From contig JACIYD010000036.1 in assembly GCA_014360105.1 (NCBI GenBank), forward strand, positions 1 to 9,367: a stretch of 9,367 bases of DNA, read 5' to 3'. The position numbers were made by a program, and so were the translations under genes. The stretch's first letter is position 1; every line of letters starts with the position of its first letter. Positions 1 through 7,600 of this stretch are shown here, one piece after another. The DNA comes from Clostridia bacterium. Its GTDB lineage: Bacteria > Bacillota > DSM-521 > Neomoorellales > SLTJ01. The notes below the pieces were generated by a model. That model was given only the letters and a program-made list of their open reading frames with translations. It did no database searches and was not told the origin of the DNA.

Positions 1-63
1 CCCGCACGGGACTAGCCCATACGCCCCTCAAACGTACGCGTCTGCCAGTTCCGCCACTCGGAC
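1..63 (-). tRNA. tRNA-Leu(GAG), 3' part cut off by window edge
   Basis: Read on the minus strand, the sequence folds as the 5' two thirds of a leucine tRNA. It has a 7-base acceptor strand beginning GTCCGAG at 63, then a D arm with the Leu-like GGCGGAACTGGCAGAC. The anticodon stem TACGT/GCGTA (one G-T pair) encloses the loop TTGAGGG. The anticodon GAG lies at plus-strand 27-29 and reads CUC and CUU codons. A long class II variable arm (TGGG/TCCC type) follows, then the start of the T stem (GCGGG) at the window edge. The T loop, 3' acceptor strand and any CCA lie outside. The long variable arm and anticodon together support Leu. Confidence 0.92.
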
Positions 64-78
64 ACCGTTACTGATTTG

Positions 79-107
79 ATGTTAGCACGCAGACCGACCG
101 GTGTCAA
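79..107 (-). promoter_or_regulatory. Sigma-A-type promoter for the tRNA-Leu
   Basis: On the minus strand, a perfect TTGACA -35 box (plus 102-107) is followed after exactly 17 bases by TAACAT (plus 79-84), which matches four of six -10 positions. The predicted start near 72 would leave a leader of about 9 bases before the tRNA 5' end at 63. The rest of the stretch up to the nitroreductase gene at 301 shows no convincing gene, and I saw no clear promoter for that gene. Confidence 0.65.
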
Positions 108-300
108 GATCCGCGAGGGCCGGCGTCGTCAGGCGTTATTCATTGTTACCGGGCGGTCTGACTCCGGGCGCCGGGCAGGGCTTCCGGGCTCGCGGCTGGC
201 TTTATGCGAGGGCTGAGACCCAGGCCCACCGGCGACTCAAACCGTGGAGCCCGGAGGCGGCAAGAGGCAAACGGCAACAATCCAGGCGGGAGGGAAAGCG

Positions 301-822
301 ATGGCGAAGGAAGTGTTGGAAGTCATTCGTCAAAGGAGGAGCGTGCGTTCTTTTCTGCCGCAGCCGGTGGCACCCGAGCTGATCATGACCCTTTTGGAGG
401 CGGCCGTTTGGGCTCCGTCGGCCGGGAATCTACAGCCCTGGCAGTTTTACGTGGTACGGGCGCCGGAGGCCAAGGCCAAACTGGCGCGCGCCGCCGGACA
501 AGCTTTTGTGGCGCAGGCGCCCGTGGTCATCGTTGCCTGTGCCCTGCCGGAGCAATCGGCCGCCGTCTACGGCAGCCGGGGCCGCCTGCTGTATTGTCTG
601 CAGGATGTAGCGGCGGCGGTGCAAAACATGCTTCTCGCCGCCAGCTCTTTGGGTCTTGCGGCTTGCTGGGTGGGCGCCTTCCGGGAGGAAGCGGTGGTCC
701 AGGCATTGAATCTGCCGCCCGAGGTGCGGCCGGTGGTGTTACTTCCCTTGGGCTACGGCGGTGAGACCGCGGTGGCACCGCCGCGCCATCCTTTGTCGCG
801 GGTGGTGCAATGGGTCGATTAG
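301..822 (+). CDS. Nitroreductase-family FMN oxidoreductase
   Basis: This encodes a 173-residue protein of the nitroreductase-like fold, which uses FMN and NAD(P)H to reduce nitro compounds, quinones or related acceptors; the substrate cannot be told from sequence. The N-terminal RRSVRSF (12-18) is the usual phosphate-binding signature. PSAGNLQPWQF (39-49) is the family's second FMN-contact motif. The LGLAACWVGAF stretch (117-127) and the LGYG near 150-153 complete the pattern. Length is typical of the short, single-domain class that works as a homodimer in the cytoplasm. The ATG at 301 is chosen because GGAGG at 289-293 sits 7 bases upstream; the frame is open further back, but the upstream ATG at 244 lacks such a site and adds non-homologous residues. 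It is co-directional with groES but separated by the groE promoter. Confidence 0.9.
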   Translation: MAKEVLEVIRQRRSVRSFLPQPVAPELIMTLLEAAVWAPSAGNLQPWQFYVVRAPEAKAKLARAAGQAFVAQAPVVIVACALPEQSAAVYGSRGRLLYCLQDVAAAVQNMLLAASSLGLAACWVGAFREEAVVQALNLPPEVRPVVLLPLGYGGETAVAPPRHPLSRVVQWVD

Positions 823-839
823 TTTTTCGCCTGATGCTC

Positions 840-868
840 TTGACAAGGGGGCAAGGTTCTGGCATTAT
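840..868 (+). promoter_or_regulatory. groESL promoter
   Basis: A perfect -35 TTGACA (840-845) is followed after 17 bases by CATTAT (863-868), four of six matches to the sigma-A -10. An alternative TATTAT at 866-871 matches better but has a 20-base spacer. The predicted start near 875 places the CIRCE operator immediately downstream, the usual arrangement for HrcA-repressed groE operons. Confidence 0.7.
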
Positions 869-880
869 TATAGCGGGTTG

Positions 881-907
881 TTAGCACTCGCCTAAGGTGA
901 GTGCTAA
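881..907 (+). promoter_or_regulatory. CIRCE operator (HrcA binding site)
   Basis: TTAGCACTC at 881-889, a 9-base spacer, and GAGTGCTAA at 899-907 form the full consensus CIRCE inverted repeat with no mismatch. In Firmicutes this is bound by the repressor HrcA, whose activity depends on GroE, so unfolded protein relieves repression. It lies in the 5' leader of groES, where it can also fold as an mRNA hairpin. The hrcA gene is not in this window. Confidence 0.97.
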
Positions 908-954
908 CACCGGTCTCAGGAGCGGCTTACCTATTTCCACAAGGAGGGGTGGTT

Positions 955-1239
955 ATGCTCAAACCACTGGAGGACCGTGTTGTGGTCAAGGTAATCGAGG
1001 AGGAGCAGAAGACACAAGGGGGGATCGTCCTGCCGGATACGGCTAAGGAGAAGCCCCAGGAGGGCGAAGTGGTGGCCGTAGGGCCGGGTCGCCTGTTGGA
1101 CAATGGGACCAGAGTGGCGCCTTCGGTCAAGGTGGGCGACCGGGTGGTCTTTGCCAAGTATAGCGGCACGGAAGTGAAGGTTGAGGGACAGGAATATCTC
1201 ATCATGCGGGAAAGCGATATCCTGGCCATCAAGGAGTAG
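955..1239 (+). CDS. groES: Co-chaperonin GroES (10 kDa)
   Basis: This encodes 94 residues, the normal family length. GroES is the heptameric lid that closes the GroEL folding chamber in the cytoplasm. Visible landmarks are the N-terminal [11 protein letters not shown], the mobile loop around [13 protein letters not shown] (residues 16-28) that docks on GroEL, the roof-loop GPGR segment, and the C-terminal [21 protein letters not shown] at 941-949 is placed 5 bases before the ATG at 955, fixing the start. An in-frame GTG at 901 would put coding sequence inside CIRCE and add unrelated residues. It is the first gene of the groESL operon; groEL follows after 55 bases with no terminator between. 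Confidence 0.98.
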   Translation: MLKPLEDRVVVKVIEEEQKTQGGIVLPDTAKEKPQEGEVVAVGPGRLLDNGTRVAPSVKVGDRVVFAKYSGTEVKVEGQEYLIMRESDILAIKE

Positions 1240-1288
1240 TCCGGACCGGCCGGCGCAAGAGCGGGTGCGAAGAAGAAAGGGAGGCTGA

Positions 1289-2908
<1,620 letters not shown>

Positions 2909-2935
2909 GACGCGGCGTTTTCGGCAAAGGCGTAG

Positions 2936-2971
2936 CCGCCTGCCAGCAAACGGCAGGCGGTTTCTTTTTTT
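2936..2971 (+). terminator. Intrinsic terminator of groESL
   Basis: A perfect 9-bp GC-rich stem, CCGCCTGCC (2936-2944) and GGCAGGCGG (2952-2960), has a 7-base loop and is followed directly by TTTCTTTTTTT (2961-2971). This is a strong rho-independent terminator 27 bases after the groEL stop, and it separates the heat-shock operon from the following membrane protein gene. Confidence 0.94.
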
Positions 2972-3013
2972 GGTTAAGGAGGGAAATGGGGCGAGGTGTG
3001 GAAATAGTGACCC

Positions 3014-3024
3014 GGGGGAGGAGG
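3014..3024 (+). promoter_or_regulatory. Ribosome binding site deciding the MgtC-family start
   Basis: GGGGGAGGAGG ends 3 bases before the ATG at 3028; its GGAGG core at 3017-3021 is 6 bases away. The upstream in-frame ATG at 2986 has AAGGAGGG at about 2976-2983, only 2 bases away, which is too close. The first membrane helix of the family begins right after 3028. Confidence 0.6.
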
Positions 3025-3027
3025 CCG

Positions 3028-3843
3028 ATGTCCCTTTTTTTACAGTTGGAAATTGCTGCCCGCCTGGCGTTGGCCTTTGTTGTCGGCGCGATACTCGGCT
3101 TCGAACGCACGCACCAGCAAAAGCCCGCCGGTTCGCGCACCCATTCACTCGTCTGCCTCGCGGCGGCGCTCTTCATGATTATCTCGCTCTACGGTTTCGG
3201 CAGCGGTACCGACAAGGCGCGGGTCGCAGCTCAAGTGGTTACCGGCATGGGTTTTATCGGGGCCGGTGCCATCTGGCGGGAAGGTTCCTGGGTCAAGGGT
3301 ATCACTACCGCAACTACCCTCTGGGTGGCCAGTGCCTTGGGATTGGCCATCGGTGCCGGGCTTTATGTGCCTGCCCTGGTGGCGCTCGGTCTGGCCTACG
3401 CGGGTCTGGAATTCTACAGTTTGAAGCGGCTCCTTACCGGCCGGGAGGAATGGCTGGACCGGCAACTGCTGATCGATGCCCTTGATTTGGGCAGCCTGAG
3501 CATGGAATTAGAGCGGATTTTTGCTTACCCGATAAAGTTCACCACCTTTAACGCCAGCGAACTTTGCGTCGTTTCCTTTACCTTTGGTCGCAGCGTACCC
3601 GACCCGTTTACCCTTACCTTCTCCATTAAGGAGAAGACGGTGAACCTGGTGCTCCTCTACCTGCCGGAACATCTGCGCGGCCGCGGTTATGCCCGGCGCG
3701 TAGTACAGGTCTTGCTCGCCTGGGCCAAGCGGCAGGGCTTCCGCCAGGTCACCCTCACCTCCACTTCTGAAGTGGCTCCCATGTGGGAAAAGCTGGGTTT
3801 TCAGCGCATCGACCCGTCCACCTTTACCTACCGACTGGGCTGA
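3028..3843 (+). CDS. MgtC/SapB-family membrane protein with GNAT-like C-terminal domain
   Basis: This encodes 271 residues. Residues 1-135 are an MgtC/SapB membrane domain with several hydrophobic helices, the LGFERTHQQKPAGSRTHSLV segment (23-42) and the TGMGFIGAGAIW and TTATTLWVASALGLAIG stretches (72-83, 93-109). All of these are family hallmarks. The family is linked to Mg2+ homeostasis and ATP synthase control, but many members have no known role. The tail (about 150-271) is not an obvious ACT-like MgtC tail. It resembles the core of a GNAT acetyltransferase: strand VNLVLLYLP (205-213), acetyl-CoA loop R-G-R-G-Y-A (217-222), a helix, strand VTLTSTSE, and WEKLGFQRI (253-261). A catalytic role is inference, since the front half of a GNAT fold is hard to see. 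The reading frame is continuous. The gene sits alone between the groE terminator and the protease gene. Confidence 0.87.
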   Translation: MSLFLQLEIAARLALAFVVGAILGFERTHQQKPAGSRTHSLVCLAAALFMIISLYGFGSGTDKARVAAQVVTGMGFIGAGAIWREGSWVKGITTATTLWVASALGLAIGAGLYVPALVALGLAYAGLEFYSLKRLLTGREEWLDRQLLIDALDLGSLSMELERIFAYPIKFTTFNASELCVVSFTFGRSVPDPFTLTFSIKEKTVNLVLLYLPEHLRGRGYARRVVQVLLAWAKRQGFRQVTLTSTSEVAPMWEKLGFQRIDPSTFTYRLG

Positions 3844-3937
3844 GAGGCGGCCGGTCCTGCCGCAGAGGCAGCGTAGCGCCGCTCCCCCCGCTTCGCCCTT
3901 AGCCTGCCGGCCGCGGCGTTAGCCGGAGTTGCCGCCC

Positions 3938-3967
3938 TTCACCTCCTTCTGTGGTCCCACATACGAT
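3938..3967 (+). promoter_or_regulatory. Weak candidate promoter before the serine protease gene
   Basis: TTCACC (3938-3943) and TACGAT (3962-3967), 18 bases apart, each match four of six sigma-A positions. The 156-base gap 3844-3999 is otherwise GC-rich, with short imperfect inverted repeats around 3847-3930 but no T tract, so no clear terminator for the preceding gene was seen. This is a guess based on spacing only. Confidence 0.2.
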
Positions 3968-3999
3968 GTAGCGGAGCGCATTGGTAAGGGGTGACAGGG

Positions 4000-4998
4000 G
4001 TGGAACTCAGGCGCGTCTTTAACCGGCACCGTGAGGATTTGTTCGGTCTGCCTAACGTGGTGGGGGTGGGACAGGGTGTCAAGCGGATCAAAGGCCGGGC
4101 CACGGGCGAGCCGGCCATTGTGGTCCTGGTAAGCAAGAAGGTACCCTTGCAAGAGCTAAAACGGGACGAGAGAGTGCCGCGTACCCTTAGTAAAGTAGCC
4201 GTTGACGTCATCGAGGTGGGCGAGATCCGGCTCCTTGGGCGCACTGAATATCAACGGCCTGCCCCACCCGGAGTAAGCATCGGCCATTACCGGGTAACGG
4301 CAGGCACTCTTGGTGCCGTAGTGCGTGACCGTCAAACCGGCGAACTGTTAATCCTTTCGAATAACCACGTGCTGGCCAACTCCACCAGCGGCAACGACGG
4401 CCGGGCGGCGATCGGCGACCCGATCTATCAGCCCGGGCCTTATGACGGCGGCGGGCCGGATCAATTGATCGGTTACCTCTATCGCTTTATTCCTATGCAA
4501 AAAGACTACGAAGAAGTGACCTGCCGCCACGCCCAGTTTGCCCAACGTCTGGCAAACAAGATGCTGCACCTGATACGGCCGAGTTACCGTCTCGCTTTCT
4601 ACCGCAGGCTCGCTGGAGAGAATCTGGTTGATGCGGCGGTAGCGAAGCCTGTTAGTCCGGAGGCCATTACCCCCGAAATTCTGGGCATCGGCCCGGTGCG
4701 GGGGATAAGAGAGGCCCACGTGGGAATGCGTGTATTAAAAAGCGGCCGCTCCTCCGGACTGAACAGTGGCGAAATCCTGGCCGTCGGTGCCACCGTCCAG
4801 GTGACCCTCGAGGAGGGCCGCTCGGGTCTTTTTAGCGACCAATTTGTGACGCAGCCCCTCGCCAAACCGGGCGACAGCGGCTCCCTGGTGCTGGACGAGG
4901 AGCATTACGCCGTTGGCCTTCTTTTTGCCGGCTCCGAACAATCCTCCATCTGCAACCGCATCCAGAACGTGCTGGAGTTGTTGCAGGTGGAGTTCTAA
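4000..4998 (+). CDS. Trypsin-like (S1-fold) serine protease, probably cytoplasmic
   Basis: This encodes 332 residues from GTG 4000. The catalytic triad of a chymotrypsin-fold protease can be placed: His123 in LSNNHVLA, Asp211 in NLVDAAVA and Ser293 in KPGDSGSLVLD. The N-terminal LPNVVGVGQGVKRIKG (17-32), a VVLVSKKVP strand (41-49), and the KSGRSSGLNSGEI motif (247-259) recall the bacterial relatives of plant NAL1-type proteases. There is no signal peptide or membrane helix, so it probably acts in the cytoplasm; the substrate is unknown. A helical insertion of about 45 residues (165-208) separates His and Asp. The start is chosen because AAGGGGTGA (3986-3994) lies 5 bases before GTG 4000, whereas it overlaps the alternative GTG 3991. 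The 3' end converges on ypeB with 9 bases between stops and no visible terminator. Confidence 0.86.
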   Translation: MELRRVFNRHREDLFGLPNVVGVGQGVKRIKGRATGEPAIVVLVSKKVPLQELKRDERVPRTLSKVAVDVIEVGEIRLLGRTEYQRPAPPGVSIGHYRVTAGTLGAVVRDRQTGELLILSNNHVLANSTSGNDGRAAIGDPIYQPGPYDGGGPDQLIGYLYRFIPMQKDYEEVTCRHAQFAQRLANKMLHLIRPSYRLAFYRRLAGENLVDAAVAKPVSPEAITPEILGIGPVRGIREAHVGMRVLKSGRSSGLNSGEILAVGATVQVTLEEGRSGLFSDQFVTQPLAKPGDSGSLVLDEEHYAVGLLFAGSEQSSICNRIQNVLELLQVEF

Positions 4999-5007
4999 CC
5001 TTACATA

Positions 5008-6387
5008 TCACATTACCAACTGCCCGCCCGGCTGTTCCACCACCTTCAGAATCTGCTCCTCGGCGCCGGTAAGGGCGTTGATATAAACGAGGAACCGGTC
5101 GCCGTTCCGCGCGCCGGAGAACTCCCAGGCGAGTACTTCCCGCCCACCCGCCGTGGGAATAACACAAAGACGGCCGCGTCCGACCACAAGGTCGGGATTA
5201 ACCCGTGCCCGGGCGGCTGCTTGCCCGAGCCGGGGTCGCGGCAGGGAGCGCGCATGGTGATTGGTCAGGTAGGTGGTGGCGTCCCATCCCACGATCTGGC
5301 CGTTATCCAAGGCAACTTTGACCTTGATTAAATCAGGGTAAACGAGGGCCCCGCCTTCTCTTGCGGCAAAAGTAACGGTCTGGGCATTGGCTTCCCGCAG
5401 GCTGTACGTCGGCGTCATCGCGGTGAAGCCCTGCCGCCGCAGGAAGGCTTGTGCCCGCGCCGTTGCCTCGGACGCATCAAGGCGGGCCGCACCCAGGGGG
5501 CGGTCAAAGAGCATTTGCACGATGTGTCCGCCCTTTTCGCTCACGTCGATGAAGAGGCGGCTGCCGCCGGCCGGAGCACTCAGCACAAAAGAGTGGGCCG
5601 GCATCGGGCCGCCGGTGCGGCGGTAGGCGGTGACGCGAAGATCGGTCAAGTCTGCCTTACGGGCAAAGGTCAGGGCTTTCGCCTCTGCCGTGGCGCGGTC
5701 AATCCTGGCCCCGGTGAGGCCCTTGGGTGTCACCCGGAGCAGATGATCGGAAAAGGGGCCGTCGTAGGTCAGGCTTGGCATTTCCTGTATTTGCCGCTCA
5801 AGGTTGCCGAGGTCGGACAAGTCCTCCGGCCCCACGGCCGCACTGGCCGTGCTTCCCCGAGGCGGCGGGGCGGGTAGGGCTCGGCCGGCGGGCGTGGCCA
5901 TCGAGGCCCAGCGGAAGTTGCGTTGGGTCAGTCTCGTTTCCAGGGCATGGAGGCGGCGCCCGAATTCGCCCAGTTGTGCCTGCAGGCGGCTCAAGTTATT
6001 GCGGTCGGCTACGGTGAGGGAGCCACCGCCGGCCGTTTTTCGGGCAAGGCTGAGGCAATAATCGCCCAATTGTGCTAGGAACTTGCGGGTTGCCGAGAGG
6101 TTTAGGTTGGGAATGGGCAACTGACTTAGGGAATCCTGGGCATCGGTGGCCTCGTTCCAGACTTCGGTGAGGTAGAAAACCTGCTGCCGTGGGCTTGCCG
6201 CGACCAGGGCTTTGGCCAGGGCCACCTCTGCTTCTTCCACTCGCGTAAGAACGTTGTAAAACTCAAGCTGAGCGTTGGCTTCCAGGGCATTGACGTAAGC
6301 AATGCGGTTTTGTCTTTCCCAGAAACCCCACCCGGCAAGAAGCACCAGTGCCGCGATTACGGCGATCAGTTTCCAGCGGCGGCGCAT
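5008..6387 (-). CDS. ypeB: Germination protein YpeB
   Basis: This encodes 459 residues, near the 450 of Bacillus YpeB. One N-terminal membrane helix (about 6-22) is followed by a helical, coiled-coil-prone region (about 35-160). After a Pro/Ala-rich linker (165-185) come three repeats resembling YpeB/PepSY domains (about 225-300, 303-375 and 385-450), each ending in a strand such as RLFIDVSEKGGHIV or FLVYINALTGAEE. In Bacillus, YpeB is needed for the SleB cortex-lytic enzyme to accumulate and stay inactive in the dormant spore, and it is degraded on germination. It is the second gene of a sleB-ypeB operon: its AAGGAGGAGA ribosome site overlaps the sleB stop, and only 12 bases separate the two genes. 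The start ATG 6387 is fixed by that site. Confidence 0.96.
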   Translation of the reverse strand: MRRRWKLIAVIAALVLLAGWGFWERQNRIAYVNALEANAQLEFYNVLTRVEEAEVALAKALVAASPRQQVFYLTEVWNEATDAQDSLSQLPIPNLNLSATRKFLAQLGDYCLSLARKTAGGGSLTVADRNNLSRLQAQLGEFGRRLHALETRLTQRNFRWASMATPAGRALPAPPPRGSTASAAVGPEDLSDLGNLERQIQEMPSLTYDGPFSDHLLRVTPKGLTGARIDRATAEAKALTFARKADLTDLRVTAYRRTGGPMPAHSFVLSAPAGGSRLFIDVSEKGGHIVQMLFDRPLGAARLDASEATARAQAFLRRQGFTAMTPTYSLREANAQTVTFAAREGGALVYPDLIKVKVALDNGQIVGWDATTYLTNHHARSLPRPRLGQAAARARVNPDLVVGRGRLCVIPTAGGREVLAWEFSGARNGDRFLVYINALTGAEEQILKVVEQPGGQLVM

Positions 6388-6399
6388 CTTCTCTCCTCC

Positions 6400-6921
6400 T
6401 TAGCGGGCAAAGATGTGGCGTCCGATCTGGGTGACGATCTGTCGGGTCCAGATCCACGGGTTTACCGGTTTGGCCGGGTTCCAGAAATAGAGGGAGCCGT
6501 AGGTGGGATCCCAACCGTTGAGGGCGTCGATCGCCGCGCGACGCGCGGTGACAAGCCCCGGGGCCCGCCAGATCCAGCCCGTAGTAACGCTTTCAAAGGC
6601 AAGCGGCTGGTAGATGACGCCGGCCAGCGTGTTGGGAAAGGAGGGATGCGCCACCCGGTTGAGTACCACCGCCGCTACGGCCACCTGCCCGGCATAGGGT
6701 TCGTTGCCCGCCTCGGCGGCGACCAGGCGCGCCAGAAGGTCGACTTCATCGCTGCGGGAGACACCGCGCGCGGGACGGTAGGCCTGGACCGGTATTTCAG
6801 GTGCCGGACTCTGCTCGACGCGGCGTCCCAAGCCGGTGTAGGTCAGCAAGCCGATGACTACGGCCAGGCCGAAAAGGAGGAACCAACGGTAGCGGCGCAG
6901 GCTTGCTAGGATTTGTTCCAT
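6400..6921 (-). CDS. sleB: Spore cortex-lytic enzyme SleB (short form)
   Basis: This encodes 173 residues. An N-terminal hydrophobic helix (13-29) serves as signal or anchor, then a short linker, then a SleB/CwlJ hydrolase-2 domain from about 58 to 173. The LARLVAAEAGNEPYAGQ segment holds the predicted catalytic Glu70, followed by VAAVVLNR (82-89). The FWNPAKPVNPW segment (146-156) is characteristic near the end. In Bacillus this enzyme is a lytic transglycosylase acting on muramic-lactam-containing cortex during germination. The protein lacks the N-terminal peptidoglycan-binding domain present in Bacillus SleB, which is longer; clostridial short forms are plausible. GGAGGTGAG precedes the ATG at 6921. 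It is the first gene of the operon with ypeB, divergent from the small membrane protein gene at 7121. Confidence 0.95.
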   Translation of the reverse strand: MEQILASLRRYRWFLLFGLAVVIGLLTYTGLGRRVEQSPAPEIPVQAYRPARGVSRSDEVDLLARLVAAEAGNEPYAGQVAVAAVVLNRVAHPSFPNTLAGVIYQPLAFESVTTGWIWRAPGLVTARRAAIDALNGWDPTYGSLYFWNPAKPVNPWIWTRQIVTQIGRHIFAR

Positions 6922-7003
6922 CTCCTCTCACCTCCGAAATGCCAGTTTTCTGGGGGCTTTGGCCTTGGTTCGCTCCCGCGACTTTTGTTAGAGTTTCCCT
7001 GTC

Positions 7004-7032
7004 TATTGTCCCTGGGGTACCGAATTTTATGC
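7004..7032 (-). promoter_or_regulatory. Candidate sigma-G promoter for sleB-ypeB
   Basis: On the minus strand, GCATA (plus 7028-7032) fits the forespore sigma-G -35 consensus. After 17 bases comes GACAATA (plus 7004-7010), five of seven matches to the sigma-G -10. The predicted start lies about 75 bases before the sleB ATG. The sleB-ypeB operon is sigma-G dependent in Bacillus, which makes this sensible, but such short boxes occur by chance. The divergent 199-base gap (6922-7120) also holds a GC palindrome, CCGCCCTGGCGG, at 7060-7071. No clear promoter for the rightward gene was found. Confidence 0.35.
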
Positions 7033-7120
7033 AGGGTGGCCGGGAAGGGATGAGTAACGCCGCCCTGGCGGTTAACATAGGTTATTATTGGCAGATTTAG
7101 GGGAAGGAGGAGAGCGTTAG

Positions 7121-7438
7121 ATGGATTTCTTGCCCGTGGACCCGGAAGTGATGACGCTGCTAAAAGACCTGCGGCCCTTCCTGAGCCAACGGGCGGCTGC
7201 GGCAACGGAGCTGGCGGAAAACTGCTTGGAGATATTGACGGGCGAGAGCGGCCGGAAGGCACTGCACGCCTTCAGCCGTCTTGTCTCCGGAAGCCAGACG
7301 CTCGCCGACAACGGCCGGCGTTTTACCAATCCCTTTACTCTCTTTCTTATTCTTATCCTCCTTATCTTTTCCTTTTCCGCTATGACCACGGCGAGAATCA
7401 TTCCCGTCGAGGGCGAAGTACGTGACGCAGATGGATAG
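7121..7438 (+). CDS. Small single-pass membrane protein of unknown function
   Basis: This encodes 105 residues and I do not recognise a family. Residues 1-68 are hydrophilic and mostly helical in character. Residues 72-88 form one strongly hydrophobic segment (FTLFLILILLIFSFSAM), followed by a short polar tail of 17 residues. The DNA under the membrane segment (about 7330-7380) is an almost pure pyrimidine run, as expected from Leu/Ile/Phe codons. AAGGAGG at 7104-7110 lies 10 bases before the ATG. A strong terminator follows 20 bases after the stop, so it looks like a real single-gene unit. It is divergent from sleB-ypeB, which makes a sporulation role possible but unproven. Confidence 0.77.
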   Translation: MDFLPVDPEVMTLLKDLRPFLSQRAAAATELAENCLEILTGESGRKALHAFSRLVSGSQTLADNGRRFTNPFTLFLILILLIFSFSAMTTARIIPVEGEVRDADG

Positions 7439-7458
7439 GTGTAGCGGTTAGCATTAAG

Positions 7459-7482
7459 AAAGGCTGGGTTACCCAGCCTTTT
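7459..7482 (+). terminator. Intrinsic terminator after the small membrane protein gene
   Basis: AAAGGCTGGG (7459-7468) pairs perfectly with CCCAGCCTTT (7472-7481) around a TTA loop. The T run is short (TTTT, ending at 7482), but the A-flanked stem supplies a U-rich end. It is 20 bases after the stop codon at 7438. Confidence 0.87.
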
Positions 7483-7490
7483 ATCATTTA

Positions 7491-7518
7491 TAGCAAAAGT
7501 TTTTTGCGAGTTTTGCTA
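7491..7518. repeat. Perfect 8-bp inverted repeat, candidate operator
   Basis: TAGCAAAA (7491-7498) and TTTTGCTA (7511-7518) are exact reverse complements separated by 12 bases, giving half-site centres 20 bp apart, about two helical turns. It lies upstream of the predicted -10 at 7553 in an AT-rich stretch that contrasts with the GC-rich surroundings. Its placement, roughly -47 to -74 from the predicted start, fits an activator or autoregulatory site for the regulator gene. It is not part of the preceding terminator hairpin. Confidence 0.5.
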
Positions 7519-7549
7519 AGGATGACTATAGAAAATTATTAAGCAGCAA

Positions 7550-7558
7550 TGCTATAAT
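7550..7558 (+). promoter_or_regulatory. Extended -10 promoter of the XylR_N/PucR regulator gene
   Basis: TGCTATAAT is a perfect extended -10 element (TGn plus TATAAT at 7553-7558). No good -35 box is present at 16-18 bases upstream (AGAAAA-like sequence), which fits either extended -10 use or dependence on an activator. The predicted start near 7565 leaves a leader of about 36 bases before the TTG start at 7601. Confidence 0.65.
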
Positions 7559-7586
7559 CTAGTTACCTGAATTGCCATACACGTTT

Positions 7587-7592
7587 GGAGAG
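7587..7592 (+). promoter_or_regulatory. Ribosome binding site supporting the TTG start at 7601
   Basis: GGAGAG ends 8 bases before TTG 7601, normal spacing. The next in-frame start, ATG 7646, has only GGAG at 7636-7639. An in-frame TGA at about 7568-7570 limits how far upstream the gene can begin. Confidence 0.6.
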
Positions 7593-7600
7593 ATTCCCGA

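Noticed and set aside
101..382. Plus-strand open frames starting at 101 and 204, overlapping the nitroreductase
   Set aside because: Arg/Gly-rich composition, no ribosome site, and they conflict with the clear nitroreductase frame and the tRNA promoter.
901..954. GTG 901 as an upstream start for GroES
   Set aside because: It lies inside CIRCE and adds residues absent from GroES proteins; ATG 955 has an ideal ribosome site.
2986..3027. ATG 2986 as start of the MgtC-GNAT gene
   Set aside because: Its ribosome site is too close, and the extra 14 residues are polar and precede the family's first helix; ATG 3028 has a well-placed GGAGGAGG.
3847..3930. Inverted repeats such as GCGGC/GCCGC and CCGGC/GCCGG as a terminator after the MgtC-GNAT gene
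   Set aside because: Stems are short and imperfect in GC-rich DNA and no T run follows.
5449..5877. Plus-strand open frame of 142 codons opposite ypeB
   Set aside because: Antisense shadow of ypeB with biased composition and no ribosome site.
6310..6909. Plus-strand open frame of 199 codons opposite sleB and the ypeB start
   Set aside because: Shadow of the sleB-ypeB operon; it spans the gene boundary and has no recognisable domain.
6903..7100. Plus-strand 65-codon open frame in the sleB upstream gap
   Set aside because: No ribosome site, it overlaps the sleB start antisense, and the translation looks random.
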